Positions 11,607 through 23,234 of a stretch of DNA of 64,000 nucleotides are shown here, piece after piece. A program made the translations under genes and the position numbers. The notes below the pieces were generated by a model that saw only the letters and a program-made list of their open reading frames with translations, ran no database searches and was not told where the DNA came from. This stretch comes from Poecilobothrus nobilitatus. Lineage: Eukaryota > Arthropoda > Insecta > Diptera > Dolichopodidae. Location of the stretch: assembly GCA_947095535.1 (NCBI GenBank), contig CAMUPU010000002.1, positions 129,501 to 193,500 on the forward strand. The letters are read 5' to 3'. Within the stretch, counting starts at the first letter, position 1, and every line of letters starts with the position of its first letter.

Positions 11607-13152
11607 TATACCCGTACGATAGGATCGGGTATAATAAAATTACTCCTCCGTTTGTAACACCTCGAAATAAGCGAGCTAGATATACCTTCAAAGGTATGGA
11701 TCGGATCAGAAAAAAATTCTAAGACTTTTGAGCCATGTCCGTCCGTCCGTCCGTCCGTCAGCACGCTAACTCAAAAACTAAGAAAGCTAGAATCTTGAAA
11801 TTTACACAAAATATTCTGGGAGTAATTTGTAGGTTCCCTATTTTTTTTGGTTGAGTTTGGACCAAGCCTTAGGGTAGTTCTCGAACACCTAACTTTTAGA
11901 TCCCGACATTTTTTTGCAATAGAGCTATGAAATTTTAACTACTGATAGATCTCACAAAAAAATTAATTTTATTTTTAATAACTTTTTTTTGTAGCCCCAC
12001 TCGTTACGGAGCTACAGCTCCCCAAAGGTTCAAAAAAGCTCTATATTTAAATTGTTATAGCACAAGTTGTATAAGGTATATCTTCATTTTGAAAACGCCA
12101 AACGATTACTACTTTTATTAGCTTTAAAAGTATATATACAATAAATATATAGTTGTGGCATACGGTGTCTTAATTTACCGTTATGTGAAACTAAAATTTT
12201 GCAAAATCCTTTAACCCTTCTATCTTCTAAATGGTTGAAATTTTGACAGATGTTAGATCTTTGAAAATAAGTATGAGTCATTTCAGAAACTTTTTTTGTA
12301 TCGCCCTCCGTTTAGGAGCTGTAAGGGGTCAAAAACTGAAAATTTCCTATTTTTAAACACCTGTAACTTGAACACCTGTTAAAATTTTTTTAAAGTAATA
12401 CACAAAAATTAAAGCTTCAACATTATATTCTTATTTCTGTTAACAACTCTTTTTAATAATATAGGATTATTTTATAATTGACGAAAGTGTTACTTGATTT
12501 TTTCAAATTTTCTAACAAATTTCTTCAACAAATTTTTTGCATTTTGTTTTACTCGATAATTTGAAATTGTTGAGGATATAATGCATAGTACATAAAAATG
12601 CAAATAAATAAACAACATAACGGTTGCTTGAAGAATTTTTATTTATATGATATTGATATATATACATACTTATATAATATCATGTTTATTTAGATATCGT
12701 ATATGTCACTAGTGAATGAATGATAAGAGTATAGATGTATATTATATAGCGCCGTATTTACATACATATATGTATTTTATTGTACTTATAAGAAATTATT
12801 CTGTCAATGGAATATTTAAATATAATAAATTATAATATTTAAAATTATATTTACTATTTTGTACTAAGTTACCGCTTAGTATTAAATGGTACTATAGAAT
12901 ATTTGAAAAAGTTTTGGATTGATAATTGTTATGTGAAAGGTTAGAATTTGCTTTTGAAGAATGTACATATAAACATATAGTTTGAATATATGTACAACCC
13001 ATAGTTCTAGAAATTATAAAATTCACCCAAATTATTTTAAAATACTAAAATATTAAAAAAATAATATTGTGAGCAGAGTGACAGGCTGTGAACATACTAA
13101 CGGTTCGTACGGGTATCTAAGAGTTGACAAAGGCAACTGTATTCTTCCTCGT
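11607..13152 (+). mobile_element. DINE-1/Helentron-like non-autonomous element, copy 1 (complete)
   Basis: About 1.55 kb, the best-preserved copy. TACCCGTACG at 11609-11618 is the exact inverted repeat of CGTACGGGTA at 13106-13115. A second small palindrome, TACCCG/CGGGTA, lies at the very 5' end. Near 11739-11760 are tandem CCGT units, followed by an AAAGCTAGAATCTTGAAATT block. The 3' end has a hairpin (AGTTG at 13122-13126, CAACT at 13134-13138) and then ATTCTTCCTCGTT. This is the layout known from DINE-1/INE-1 Helentron relatives: subterminal inverted repeats, a 3' hairpin and insertion into T-rich sites. It contains no coding sequence and interrupts a LINE. Assignment to Helentrons rests on motif resemblance. 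Confidence 0.8.
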
Positions 13153-14640
13153 TTATTTTGAGAAAGAAATCATGAAAGCATTCTGAAGCACTAAATTCTT
13201 AATATCTATCTTTTTCGATTTAGAAAAGTCATATGATATGACATGGAAAAGACTTCTTATAGATGAATTCATTAAAATAGGATTTAAAGGAAATTTATTA
13301 AAATAAAATTCAATTATAGTTTTCTAAATGAAAGAAAAATGAGAGTATAGGAATTGAGTCATCAGAAGAAAAAGTAATGGAAAACGGAATCCCTCAAGGT
13401 TTGGTTTTAAGTGTAGTTTTATTCATTATTTCTATAAATAGTATAAGAAAATTAGAGATCCGGTTAAGTTTATGATATATGCTGACACTATCGCAATGTT
13501 TGTTGCAGGAAAAAATATTAATAAGAATAAAAAATTTTGCAAACAAATTTAAATAAAATTAGTAATTGGTGTAAACAAACTGGATTTAAATTTTCAAAAA
13601 CCAAAACAGTTGCCATGCTTTTTTCTAGAAAAAATAAAAGTATCAGTTGTCCAGATTTGTGTATAGAATCTCAAAAATTAACATATTATGTAGATAAATT
13701 TAAATTTTTGGGAATGACCTTTTATAAAAGGCTAAGATGGTCAGAACATATTAATGAAATAAAGGCTAGGGCTAGTAGAAGTTTGAATATTTTGAAAATG
13801 TTGAGTCACAGTAGCTACAGTTCTGATAGAATAATGTCTGTAAATAATGTAGAAATTGACATAACTTTCAGTTCAAGGAAAAACAAAAATCGACAAATCA
13901 AAGAGTTTTGAAAACTCTTTATAGAAAAATTTAACAAAAATTTATATATTTTCAAACAGTTTATACTGACGGTTCCGTTGTACAAAATGAAACAGAGTGT
14001 ATCTTCACTATAGGATCATTCCATAAAATGTAACATCTAACCAAAAATATCACTATATTTGCAGCTGAACTTTATACAATATTTAATTCAATTCAATACA
14101 TAAACTTTATTATATGTTCAGATTCTATAAGTAGCTTGCTTACTTTGAAACAGTTATATCCAGTTCATCCAAATGCTCTTAAAATAAAAGACATTTTACA
14201 GGATAGATTAAATAACATTCAGTTTCTCTGGATACCTAGCCATTGCAGTTTGAAGGGAAATGAGAGGGTTGATGAATTAGCAAAAATTCAGTTCTTGAAC
14301 CATACCACAATGAATACATCATATATTATAATAAAGATATTTTTCCAAGCATAAATAAAATAATCTGGCAACAAAATGATGAAATATGGAAAAATATTAT
14401 GAATAATAAACTAAGAATGATAAAAGATAGTGTAAACAATGGAAAACAATAGATGAACTTTCACGGAAAGGCTCAATTATTTTAACAAGACTTAGAATTG
14501 GCCACACAAAGTTGACACATAGTTGCTTATTCAATAATCAAGTTATAAGTCAAAATGCCTTTGCGTCTCAGATCAATTGGTTAGCATTGAACATATATTT
14601 AACTCATGTCCAATATATGAAAGGCAAACAGACTCTATAA
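13153..14640 (+). pseudogene. I-clade LINE ORF2, 3' half (RT core, RNase H, C-terminal motif)
   Basis: Continuation of the LINE interrupted at 11606. RT motif A reads FFDLEKSYDMTWKRLLIDEF near 13210-13270. Then GIPQGLVL near 13390-13415, and a degraded motif C in which YADTIAMF replaces Y/FADD (about 13475-13500). 13537-13911 encodes the thumb-like LGMTFYKRLRWSEHI region. An RNase H domain follows: VYTDGSVV near 13965-13990 (first Asp), FAAELYTIF near 14060-14085 (Glu), IICSDSISSLL near 14110-14145 (Asp) and LWIPSHCSLKGNERVDELAK near 14225-14285. The C-terminal segment ILTRLRIGHTKLTHS lies near 14475-14525. Several stops and frameshifts. Confidence 0.82.
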
Positions 14641-15596
14641 TATTGAAAATTTAAAAATACTAGGTTTAGATAATCAGAATTCCAATGAAGTAATACTGAA
14701 ATTTTTACATAAAGTGAAATTATTCAATCTATTAATAGTTTATTTATAAAATTGTTAAAAATTTATAAACATAATATGTATCTTGCAATATAAAGAATAA
14801 AACTAGCTTAAAAACTTCAGATTTTTGGCTCGTACAAAAATATTATTTTTTTTTTGTTATTTAATTTAATAATTTATATCTGCTAATAAGTTGATTATTA
14901 TCTCTATATAATTTTTTTTTTGCTCTTCCTTTTTTTTCTTTCTAACTACAATAACGTATTTTGTTAAGAATAACAGATAAATCTAATTGTGATTAAAATT
15001 TAAAAACAAGATGAGAGAAAGATAAAAAATACAAAATCAAAGATAAAATAGAATAAAATAAAAATATACCATACTTCATAAAAATATGAAAATTATTAAT
15101 TATTATTGTTTGATAAAAAGATAAAAATAAAAATAATTGATGTTGATGTTGATTATTAAAAATTTATTTAAGAAGTATGGTTTTAAATATGTATTTATAA
15201 CAAAGAACAAAAAACGAAAAAATTTAATTTAAAAAGAAAAAAATTTTATGTTTGTACTTATTGTGTTATAATTTTGTTTGTTAAAATTATTTGTATATAA
15301 TAATATATTATTATTATATGTACATATATATTAATGTTAATATTTAAAAAAAAGAAAAAAAAATTTTGTTGAAAAAAAAAACTTTGTAAATAGGGCTTAT
15401 AAAACTTTTTTGTGTTGAAAGCCCCAATAATTTTTTTTTAAATTAATAAATAATACTCAGAAAACCGGATGAAGTTCTAACATGCCCATCTGATTTTTTG
15501 ATTTTTCTCAAAAATTATGACAAATCTTCTGATTTCGGTAAATTATATGCATCAACAGGCAGTTTTTTTTAAAATATGTCAAATACACTGTGCTGT
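14641..15596. other. AT-rich stretch, possibly LINE 3' UTR and flank
   Basis: The first ~120 bases may be the 3' UTR of the LINE, but no A-rich or TAA tail is identifiable. The rest is A/T low-complexity sequence with no coding signal. Confidence 0.4.
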
Positions 15597-17015
15597 TTAT
15601 ACCCGTACGATAGGATCGGGTATAATTAAATTACTCCTCCGTTTGTAACACCTCGAAATAAGCGAGCTAGATATACCTTCAAAGGTATGGATCGGATCAG
15701 AAAAAAATTCTAAGACGTTTGAGCCATGTCCGTCCGTTCGTCAGCACGCTAACTCAAAAACTAAGAAAGCTAGAATCTTGAAATTTACACAAAAATATTA
15801 ATTTTATTTTTAATAACTTTTTTTTGTAGCCCCACCCGTTACGGAGCTATAGGTCCCCAAAGGTTCAAAAAAGCTCTATATTTAAATTGTTATAACACAA
15901 GTTGTATAAGGTATATCTTCATTTTGAAAACGCCAAACGATTACTACTTTTATTAGCTTTAAAAGTATATATACAACAAATATATATTTGTGGCATACGG
16001 TGTCTTAATTTACCGTTATGCGAAACTCAAATTTTGCAAAATCCTTTAACCCTTCTATCTTCTAAACGGTTTAAGATGGAAACTTGAAATTTTGACAGAA
16101 GTTAGATCTTTAGAGAAAATAAATATGAGTCATTTCAGAAATTTTTTTTGTATCACCCCCCGTTTAGGAACTGTAAGGGGTCAAAAACTTAAAATTTCCT
16201 ATTTTTAAACACCTGTAACTGGAACACCTGTTAAAAAAATTTTTTGAAGTAATACACAAAAATTAAAGCTTCAACATTATACTCTTATTTCTGTTAACAA
16301 CTTTTTTTAATAATATAGGGTTACTTTATAATTGACGAAAGTGTTACTTGATTTTTTCAAATTTTCTAACAAATTTCTTCAACAAATTTTTTGCATTTGT
16401 TTTACTCGATAATTTGAAATTGTTGAAGATATAATGCGTAGTACAAAAAATTGTAAGTAAATAAACAACATAACGGTTACTTGAAGAATTTTTATTTATA
16501 TGATTTGTTATATATACATACTTATATAATATCATGTTTATTTAATGAATGATAAAAGTATAGATGTATATTATTAGCGCCGTATTTACATACATACATA
16601 TATGTATTTTATTGTACTTAAGAAATTATTCTATGAATGGAAATATTTTTAAAGAAATATTGCAATGTATGGCGATATATTTATAATAATATAAATATAC
16701 TATGTGCGTATTAATATAATATAATATACATTTACCGCTCAGTAATAAATGGTACTATAGAATATTTGAAAAAGTTTTGGATTGATAATCGTTATGTGGA
16801 AGTTTAGAATCTGCTTTTGAAGAATGTACATACAAACATATAGTTTGAATATATGTACAACCCATAGTTCTAGAAATTATAAAATTCACCCAAATTATTT
16901 TAAAATACTAAATTCTTAGAAAAATAATATTGTAAGCAGAGTTACAGACTGTGAACATACTAACGGTTCTTACGGGTATCTAAGAGTTAACAAAGGCAAC
17001 TGTATTCTTCCTCGT
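15597..17015 (+). mobile_element. DINE-1-like element, copy 2
   Basis: Same family and orientation as the element at 11607-13152. The 5' terminus TACCCGTACG is at 15600-15609. The CCGT tract is shortened to two units, and the block around GGGAGTAATTTGTAGGTTCCC of copy 1 is deleted. The 3' inverted repeat has drifted (CTTACGGGTA), and the 3' hairpin carries a change, TTAACAAAGGCAAC. Non-coding. Confidence 0.8.
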
Positions 17016-17510
17016 TTTCAAGATATTTTAGATACAAAAAATTTATAAAAAAATTATTCCCGAGATAATGATAAAGGAATGCATCTGTATTACAGGAGAA
17101 GATGAAAATTTGAAGATTTGTTTTGAAGAAAATAACCCGTGTGTTATGAGTATAAAACATCAATTTTAAAATTTTTATTAACTGTATTGTTACGAAAAAA
17201 TTGTCATTAGGCTACAATCAAAACATTTTCTAGTCAAACAAGTAGACTCGGAAATATAACTCAAAATATAACAAATTATAGATGTTTAATTCTTAAAGGC
17301 CTTAGCGGATGCTGTCTGGCTATATTAATTTTAATTTAATTGTAAAATTATTGTTTTATAATTGTGTCTAATTCTCTTTATGTTTTATTTAATGCAAGAG
17401 AAAAGAGAAAACAAAAATTAAATTAAATAAAAAAGTACATATACGAATTTCTACACTTACAAAATAGTTTGAATACCTTTTAATCTTGTAATTAACCTAA
17501 AATACACATT
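17016..17510. other. Flank and probable 3' UTR of the antisense LINE
   Basis: No coding signal. About 17340-17510 is TTTAATT-rich and lies just downstream (minus strand) of the LINE stop, so it is probably its 3' UTR. 17016-17330 matches nothing else in the window. Confidence 0.4.
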
Positions 17511-17517
17511 ATACTAT

Positions 17518-18500
17518 TTAATTCGGTGCACTTGTAAATATTACATATTTCCTTATTTCCTTTTTAAAATTTCTTATATTGTCCATATTTTTGAGTTCCA
17601 CCGGAAGTTCATTATATAGTTTGAGAGAATTATATAAACAATTATTCTTCTGGCTATTTGTTTTAAAAAGACAAAAATTAGACTTATTTCTCGTGTTATG
17701 ACTGTTGATGTCAATCATCCTATTTAAGATAAAATTATGTTTTATTTAGTTATTAATTATCTTAAAGGCAGTCATATATAATTCGTATTTACAGATTTCA
17801 CGGAAACTTATATATCTTCCATTGTATAATAAATTGGTTGATTGGAAGAATCATTGGCAGAAAGCGTATGCCTGCCTGATTGGCAGAAAGTGTATAATTT
17901 TGATGTTTTTTTTATGTAATGTGTTTATATTATCTAAACTGTTTTGCGAGGCTCTACCACTCCATATATGATTAAGATATACTATGTTGGATAAAATAAA
18001 GGATGAACAAAATATATATAGTATGTTATTCTTAGATACTTTCGTAGTCTTTTTAAGATGAACACATACTTGTGTTTCCATTTTTAAAAATGGGTGTTAC
18101 CACAGCTGTTTTGAGCAAAACTTGATAAATAAATTTTTCGAAAGAAGAGTTTATGAATTTGACTAATACTGGAGATAACTTATTTGACTATTTTTTTATA
18201 AATTTAGAAGGTATATTGTCATATCCTGTTGCGACCGCTGATTTTAACTTCGTAATGGCTAATTCGACTTCCTCTATATTTGTAGGGGCAAGATCTAAAT
18301 TAAAATTGAGTGAGCGAGTGAATTTGTTTAGGTACTCAAAATCAATCGGATCAGATGGACAGTTTAGCTTGTCTGCTACCGTAATAAAAAAGTTGTTGAA
18401 ACACTCTGCCATATTTGCATATCTTGTAAGTTTTTTATTAAGATGCTCAATTAAATTGGTTCTAGATTTTTGAGTGGAAATGTTTTGATTATACATTATT
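17518..18500 (-). pseudogene. CR1/Jockey-like LINE, RT fragments, internally deleted
   Basis: Minus-strand remnant. 18188-18496 encodes the segment just before the RT core: ECFNNFFITVADKL, then IEEVELAITKLKSAVATGYD, ending NIPSKFIKK. The central RT motifs (F/YADD) are missing. 17851-18081 encodes a late RT piece with YLNHIWSGRASQNSLDNINT. 17518-17718 encodes the end: NSHNTRNKSNFCLFK, then LYNSLKLYNELPVELKNM. The element continues upstream at 20175-21230 beyond an inserted DINE-1-like element. The two pieces bracket that insertion in the order expected of one LINE. Confidence 0.75.
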
Positions 18501-20174
18501 TTTATACCCGTACGATAGGATCGGGTATAACAAAATTATTCCTCTTTTGTAACACCTCGAAATCAGCGAGCTAGATATACCTTCAAAGGCATGGATCGGA
18601 TCAGAAAAAAATTCTAAGTCGATTGAGCCATGTCCTTCCGTCCGTCCGTCAGCACGCTAACTCAAAAACTAAGAAAGCTAGAATCTTTCAATTTACACAA
18701 AATATTCTAGGAGCAATTTGTAGGTTCCCTATTTTTTTTTCTTGAGTTCCGACCAAAACTTCGAGGAGCTCTCGAAGACCTAACTTTTAGATCCCCACAT
18801 TTTTTTTGAAATAGAGCTATGAAATTTTAACTGCTGATAGATGTCACAAAAATATTAATTTTATTTTTAATAACTTTTTTTTGTAGCCCCACCCATTACA
18901 GAGCAACAGCTCCCCAAACGTTAAAAAAAGCTCTATATTTAAATTGTTATAACACAAGTTGTATAAGGTATATCTTCATTGTGAAAACGGCAAACGATTA
19001 CTGCTTTTATTAGCTTTAAAAGGATATATACAATAAATATATAGTTGTGGCATACGGTGTCTTAATTTACCGTTATGCGAAACTAAAATTTTGCAAAATC
19101 CTTTAACCCTTCTATCTTCTAAACGGTTTCAGTTGGAAACTCAAAAATTTTGACATAATTTGATTGTTTGATTTGACATAATTTGATTGATTGTAACATT
19201 GATCTTTGAAAATAAGTATGAGTCATTTTAGAAATTTTTTTGTATCACCCCCCGTTTAGGAGCTGTAAGGGATCAAAAACTGAAAATTTTTTATTTTTAA
19301 ACACCTGTAACTTGAACATCTTTTAAATTTTTTTTGAAGTAATACACAAAAATTAAAGCTTCAATATTATACTCTTATTTCTGTTAACAACTTTTTTTAA
19401 TAATATAGGGTTACTTTATAATTGACGAAAGTGTTACTTGATTTTTTCAAATTTTCTAAGAAATTTCTTTAACGAATTTTTTGCATTTTGTTTTACTCGA
19501 TAATTTGAAATTGTTGAAGATATAAAGCGTAGTACAAAAAAATGTAAATAAATAAACAACATAACGGTTGCTTGAAGAATTTTTATTTATATGATATTGT
19601 TATATATACATACTTAAATAATATCATGTTTATTTACATATCATATATGTCACTGATGAATGAATGATAAGAGTATAGATGGATATTATATAGCGCCGTA
19701 TTTACATACATACATATATGTATTGTATTGTACATATAAGAAATTATTCTATGAATGGAAATATTTTTAAAGAAATATTGCAATGTATGGCGATATACTT
19801 ATAACAATATGTACGCATACTATGTGCGCATTAATACAATCTAATATTTAAAATTATATTTACTATTTTCTACTTAGTAAATTTAATATACATTTACCGC
19901 TTAGTATAACATGGTACTATAGAATATTTGAAAAAGTTTTGGATTGATAATCGTTATGTTGAAGGTTAAAATCTGCTTTTGAAGAATGGATAAACATATA
20001 GTTTGAATATATGTACAAGCCATAGTACTAGAAATTATAAAATTCACCCAAATTATTTTAAAATACTAAAATATTAAAAAAATAATATTGTAAGCAGAGT
20101 GACAGGCTGTGAACATACTAACGGTTCTTACGGGTATCTAAGAGTTGACAAAGGCAACTGTATTCTTTCTCGTT
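18501..20174 (+). mobile_element. DINE-1-like element, copy 3
   Basis: Starts TACCCGTACG at 18505-18514 and ends with the hairpin and TATTCTTTCTCGTT at about 20172. It carries a short internal direct repeat (TTTGACATAATTTGATTG, near 19150-19195) absent from the other copies. It splits an antisense LINE. From about 19994 onward its sequence is also part of the large tandem duplication. Confidence 0.8.
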
Positions 20175-21230
20175 TTTATACAGAACCACAAAACCATTTT
20201 ATACAGTTTTTTGCTACAACAATGATTGCTCTTCTGTACAAAATCTAATTTTTGCTTGAAGTATTAAATTTTGAACTTCGGCTTTGCTGTGCTTATTAAA
20301 AATCTCTACATTAGCATCATTGGGATATTTTTTTTTATATTTAAAATACGAATCACGGATTTTAATTTTCCCTAGTATTTCATTTGTGATCCAGTCATGT
20401 TTTTTTCTCTTTTTATTGTGTGATTGTATTATTTTTGTGTTATCTGTTATTAATTTACTAAGACCGATTACAATACTATTAAAGCTACTAAAGGAATTTA
20501 ATTTAGTCCAAATAATATCTTTTCCCACGTTTTAATAGTCCAAGACAGTTTTATAATTTACTACTTTATCGAGTGAAATTTTTTGATTCATACTTATGAG
20601 GAAATATTGGTAATCGGATAAAGGTCTATCAAGTATGTGGAAAAAATATTCATTCTTTATTAATTTTAGTTGAATATTTTTGCTAGATTTTGTTACATAT
20701 AATATAACCGTTGCTAAGCAAAGTGTTGCTATATTTTCTAACATCACTACTATTTTCATTCAATAGATTTATATTTAAGTCGCCTAAAATCAAAGAATTT
20801 TTAAATTTAATAGTGTATTCATCTAGTTCTAGTAGTTTGTTAACAAATGTTTCAATATATGAGTTCCAATATATGATCTGTACATAGCAATAACATGTAA
20901 ACCTTCTTTTATTAATTTTATACGTAAAATTTTTCTACAAATACTTATGAACTACTTATTTCTTGAGTTATGTATTGCTACACCACAATAAGTAGTTTTC
21001 TCTATTTGAAAAGTATGACGTATAGTCGGGTATATTGTAAAACATATTTTGGTAAGTTAATATTTCCGTTAAAACAATACAGTGTATTGGACATTTATAA
21101 GAAGCAATAAGTAATTCTAAATTATGTAATTTATTACATAAACTTTGGCTATTAAGATACAATATGTTAAAATTGTTTTTGTATTTATTTTTTATTACAA
21201 GATTGTCTATTTTGCATTGACGTTGTCATT
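20175..21230 (-). pseudogene. CR1/Jockey-like LINE, endonuclease and linker (copy A)
   Basis: 5' part of the antisense LINE that continues at 17518-18500. 20968-21162 encodes the endonuclease start: YLNSQSLCNKLHNLELLIAS, then IVLTEI. 20532-20759 encodes a degraded middle (ENIATLCLATVILYV and LDRPLSDYQYFLISM). 20214-20528 encodes the endonuclease-RT linker, with HDWITNEILGKIKIRDSYF and a Lys-rich helix. Catalytic endonuclease motifs such as GDFN are too degraded to identify with confidence. A closely similar copy lies at 30000-31060. Confidence 0.72.
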
Positions 21231-21328
21231 AATGTTTATTATCTCATTTGTATGTATGTTGAAAAGAGAAGAATATAATTTCTCTGAAGTAATATGTACA
21301 AATTACAATTAAAGGTCTGTTCGTGAAC

Positions 21329-21671
21329 AATATTTTTATTTAAGAAAGTAAAACATTTAGTTTTTAGTTTGGTCTTAAGACTGATTTTTATTTTACAAAG
21401 TTATACTTATATATTAATATGCTTAAATTAACTTAATCCTAAGATCATCAAAAATAATGTTGTTTTTAAAATTTATTAATAAAATCAATTAACCAGGAAT
21501 GATAATTGCATTTCCTGTTATTGTGAAAATGTAAAAATGCTTAAAAAAAGGGTGAATGAGCTACTATATTATGCCATGCAACACTATATTAAGTTGTGTC
21601 AACGTGATGTATCATATGTTGAGGCAACACATATATCATGTAACATTATGTCAACATAATATTATGTAACT
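21329..21671 (-). mobile_element. LTR of a gypsy/17.6-like retrotransposon (3' LTR, copy A)
   Basis: Minus-strand LTR beginning AGTTACATAATATTATG (plus-strand end at 21671), directly preceded by a polypurine tract, which marks it as a 3' LTR. The body matches the LTR at 60223-60558 through a long shared block (TTTTTAGTTTGGTCTTAAG and AACCAGGAATGATAATTGCA on the plus strand). No internal gag or pol sequence follows on the upstream side; a subfamily-2 repeat begins about 120 bases away. Confidence 0.7.
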
Positions 21672-21682
21672 CCTCCCCTCTT
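21672..21682 (-). other. Polypurine tract next to the LTR
   Basis: On the minus strand it reads AAGAGGGGAGG, immediately before the LTR start AGTT. This is the plus-strand primer position of LTR retrotransposons. The same arrangement is at 31500-31510 in copy B. Confidence 0.7.
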
Positions 21683-21790
21683 AAGTTTGAAACTCTCCTG
21701 AGTTCAAATTATGATTATTTATATTAAAATTCTTACAATTCAAAGATAGGGAACATCATTATAAAAATTTTACTTAATTCTAAGTTTTTT

Positions 21791-22622
21791 AGCACATTTC
21801 CAAAAAAAATTTGAAAAAATGTGCTTATTAGTTTCACTCTGGCCGACCGTCCGTCCGTCTGTTTACAAAACTTCTACACCGTTAAAGATGGAGAAAAAAA
21901 ATTTTAACCATCTCATAAAAAAAATAATTTTGTGGAACAACTTTTTCATGTAGCCCCATCCATTACGGAGCTACAGCCCCTCAAACTTTAAAAAAGCCCT
22001 ATTTTTAAATGCATATATCTTATGTTCTGCTTAAGATTTTTTCAATCTGAAAACGTCATTCGACAGATATTTTTTTAGCTTTGTAAATTTTTTAGCTTAT
22101 GTAAAAATAAAAAACAGAAAAAAATTTTTTATTTTTAAATCTACAGCGCATCTTTAAAATTGAAATTATACAATTATACAATTTTTTTAAATTTAGTATT
22201 TAAATTTACCGTTATGTGAAAACCAAATTTTGCATGATTTTTCTACTTTCATAGAGGCATGAAATTTTGAGACAAGAAAGAACTTTTAGAATTAGTATAA
22301 GTTTCCTCAGAAAATGTTTTGGTAGCACCCCCTCTTTAAGAGTTATTACGCTTCAAAAATTGAAAATTTGCTATTTTTAGACACCTGTAACTTAGGCACC
22401 GGTAAAAATTTCTCTTTGACAAGACATGAAAATTAAAGGTTCAATAATATATTTTTAGGGGTGTTAACGGTTTTTCTTAGTTATAAAGGATTCCGGACTT
22501 ACGGCCCCTCAAAATTTCAAAAATGTCCTATTTTTACGTTTTTTCTTATTACATGAAATTTTCAAATTTTTGTGCAAATCACAATTCTAAACAGTTTATA
22601 ATGAGTTTTGGAAATGTGCGCT
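21791..22622 (+). mobile_element. Subfamily-2 DINE-like repeat with distinct inverted ends (copy A)
   Basis: The interior resembles the DINE-1-like elements: CCGTCCGTCCGT, then TAGCCCCATCCATTACGGAG, then ACCGTTATGTGAAAACCAAA and an ACCTGTAACTT block. The ends are different: AGCACATTTCCAAAA at 21791-21805 is mirrored by TTTTGGAAATGTGCGCT at 22606-22622. It has no 3' hairpin or ATTCTTCCTCG terminus. This copy holds a ~70 bp extra patch near 22090-22163 absent from copy B. Confidence 0.72.
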
Positions 22623-23230
22623 TTTAAAAACCGTTGGTTTACATTCTACCTTGTATCTTAATTTTTTTAATTTATACATTTTTGAATTCATATAACTTAG
22701 TAATAGATATATAAATCTAATAGATCTGATAGATACTACAAAGTATAAAAATTGACTTAAATAATACGCTTGTATTTTTATTACTTATTTATTATATAAT
22801 TAAATTTTTTGGCTTTTTATACTTTGAACATGTTTTTGCTTCATTCTTCAGAAAGGCTTTGGATTAAAAAGGCTTTTTATTTAAAAAATAGGATAATTTA
22901 TTAAATTATTCAAAGCATTGAAATATATCTTAAGATCTATTTCAAAGCAAAAATTTAATTTTAAAATATTGTATAGAATATTTATACAAATAATAAACTT
23001 TTTATTTTTACAGCCAAAAATAATAAAATTTGATCTACATATATTCTATATGCAAAAATATTTGTCTGTTAGCAAAAAGTTTTCAACAATATTTCTTCTA
23101 TCTAATAATTGCTATTGGTTTGCCCAAATTTTCGGCAAATCACATATTTATTTCATATATTTATAAATATATAAATTTAATTTATATAAAACTAATTTAT
23201 AACATAATTAAAAAATAGATTTTATTTTCT
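22623..23230. other. AT-rich, no gene recognised
   Basis: An open frame at 22918-23166 is preserved in both tandem copies. It is low-complexity, rich in Ile, Phe and Lys, and lacks motifs, so its preservation reflects the young duplication and is not evidence of a gene. Confidence 0.5.
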
Positions 23231-23234
23231 TTTA

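Noticed and set aside
11735..11765. CCGT tandem units considered as a CRISPR-like or regulatory array
   Set aside because: Tetranucleotide run within a known type of transposon body; no spacers or unit structure.
22918..23166. 82-residue frame preserved in both tandem copies (also 32653-32901)
   Set aside because: Low-complexity Ile/Phe/Lys composition; conservation is explained by the young duplication.
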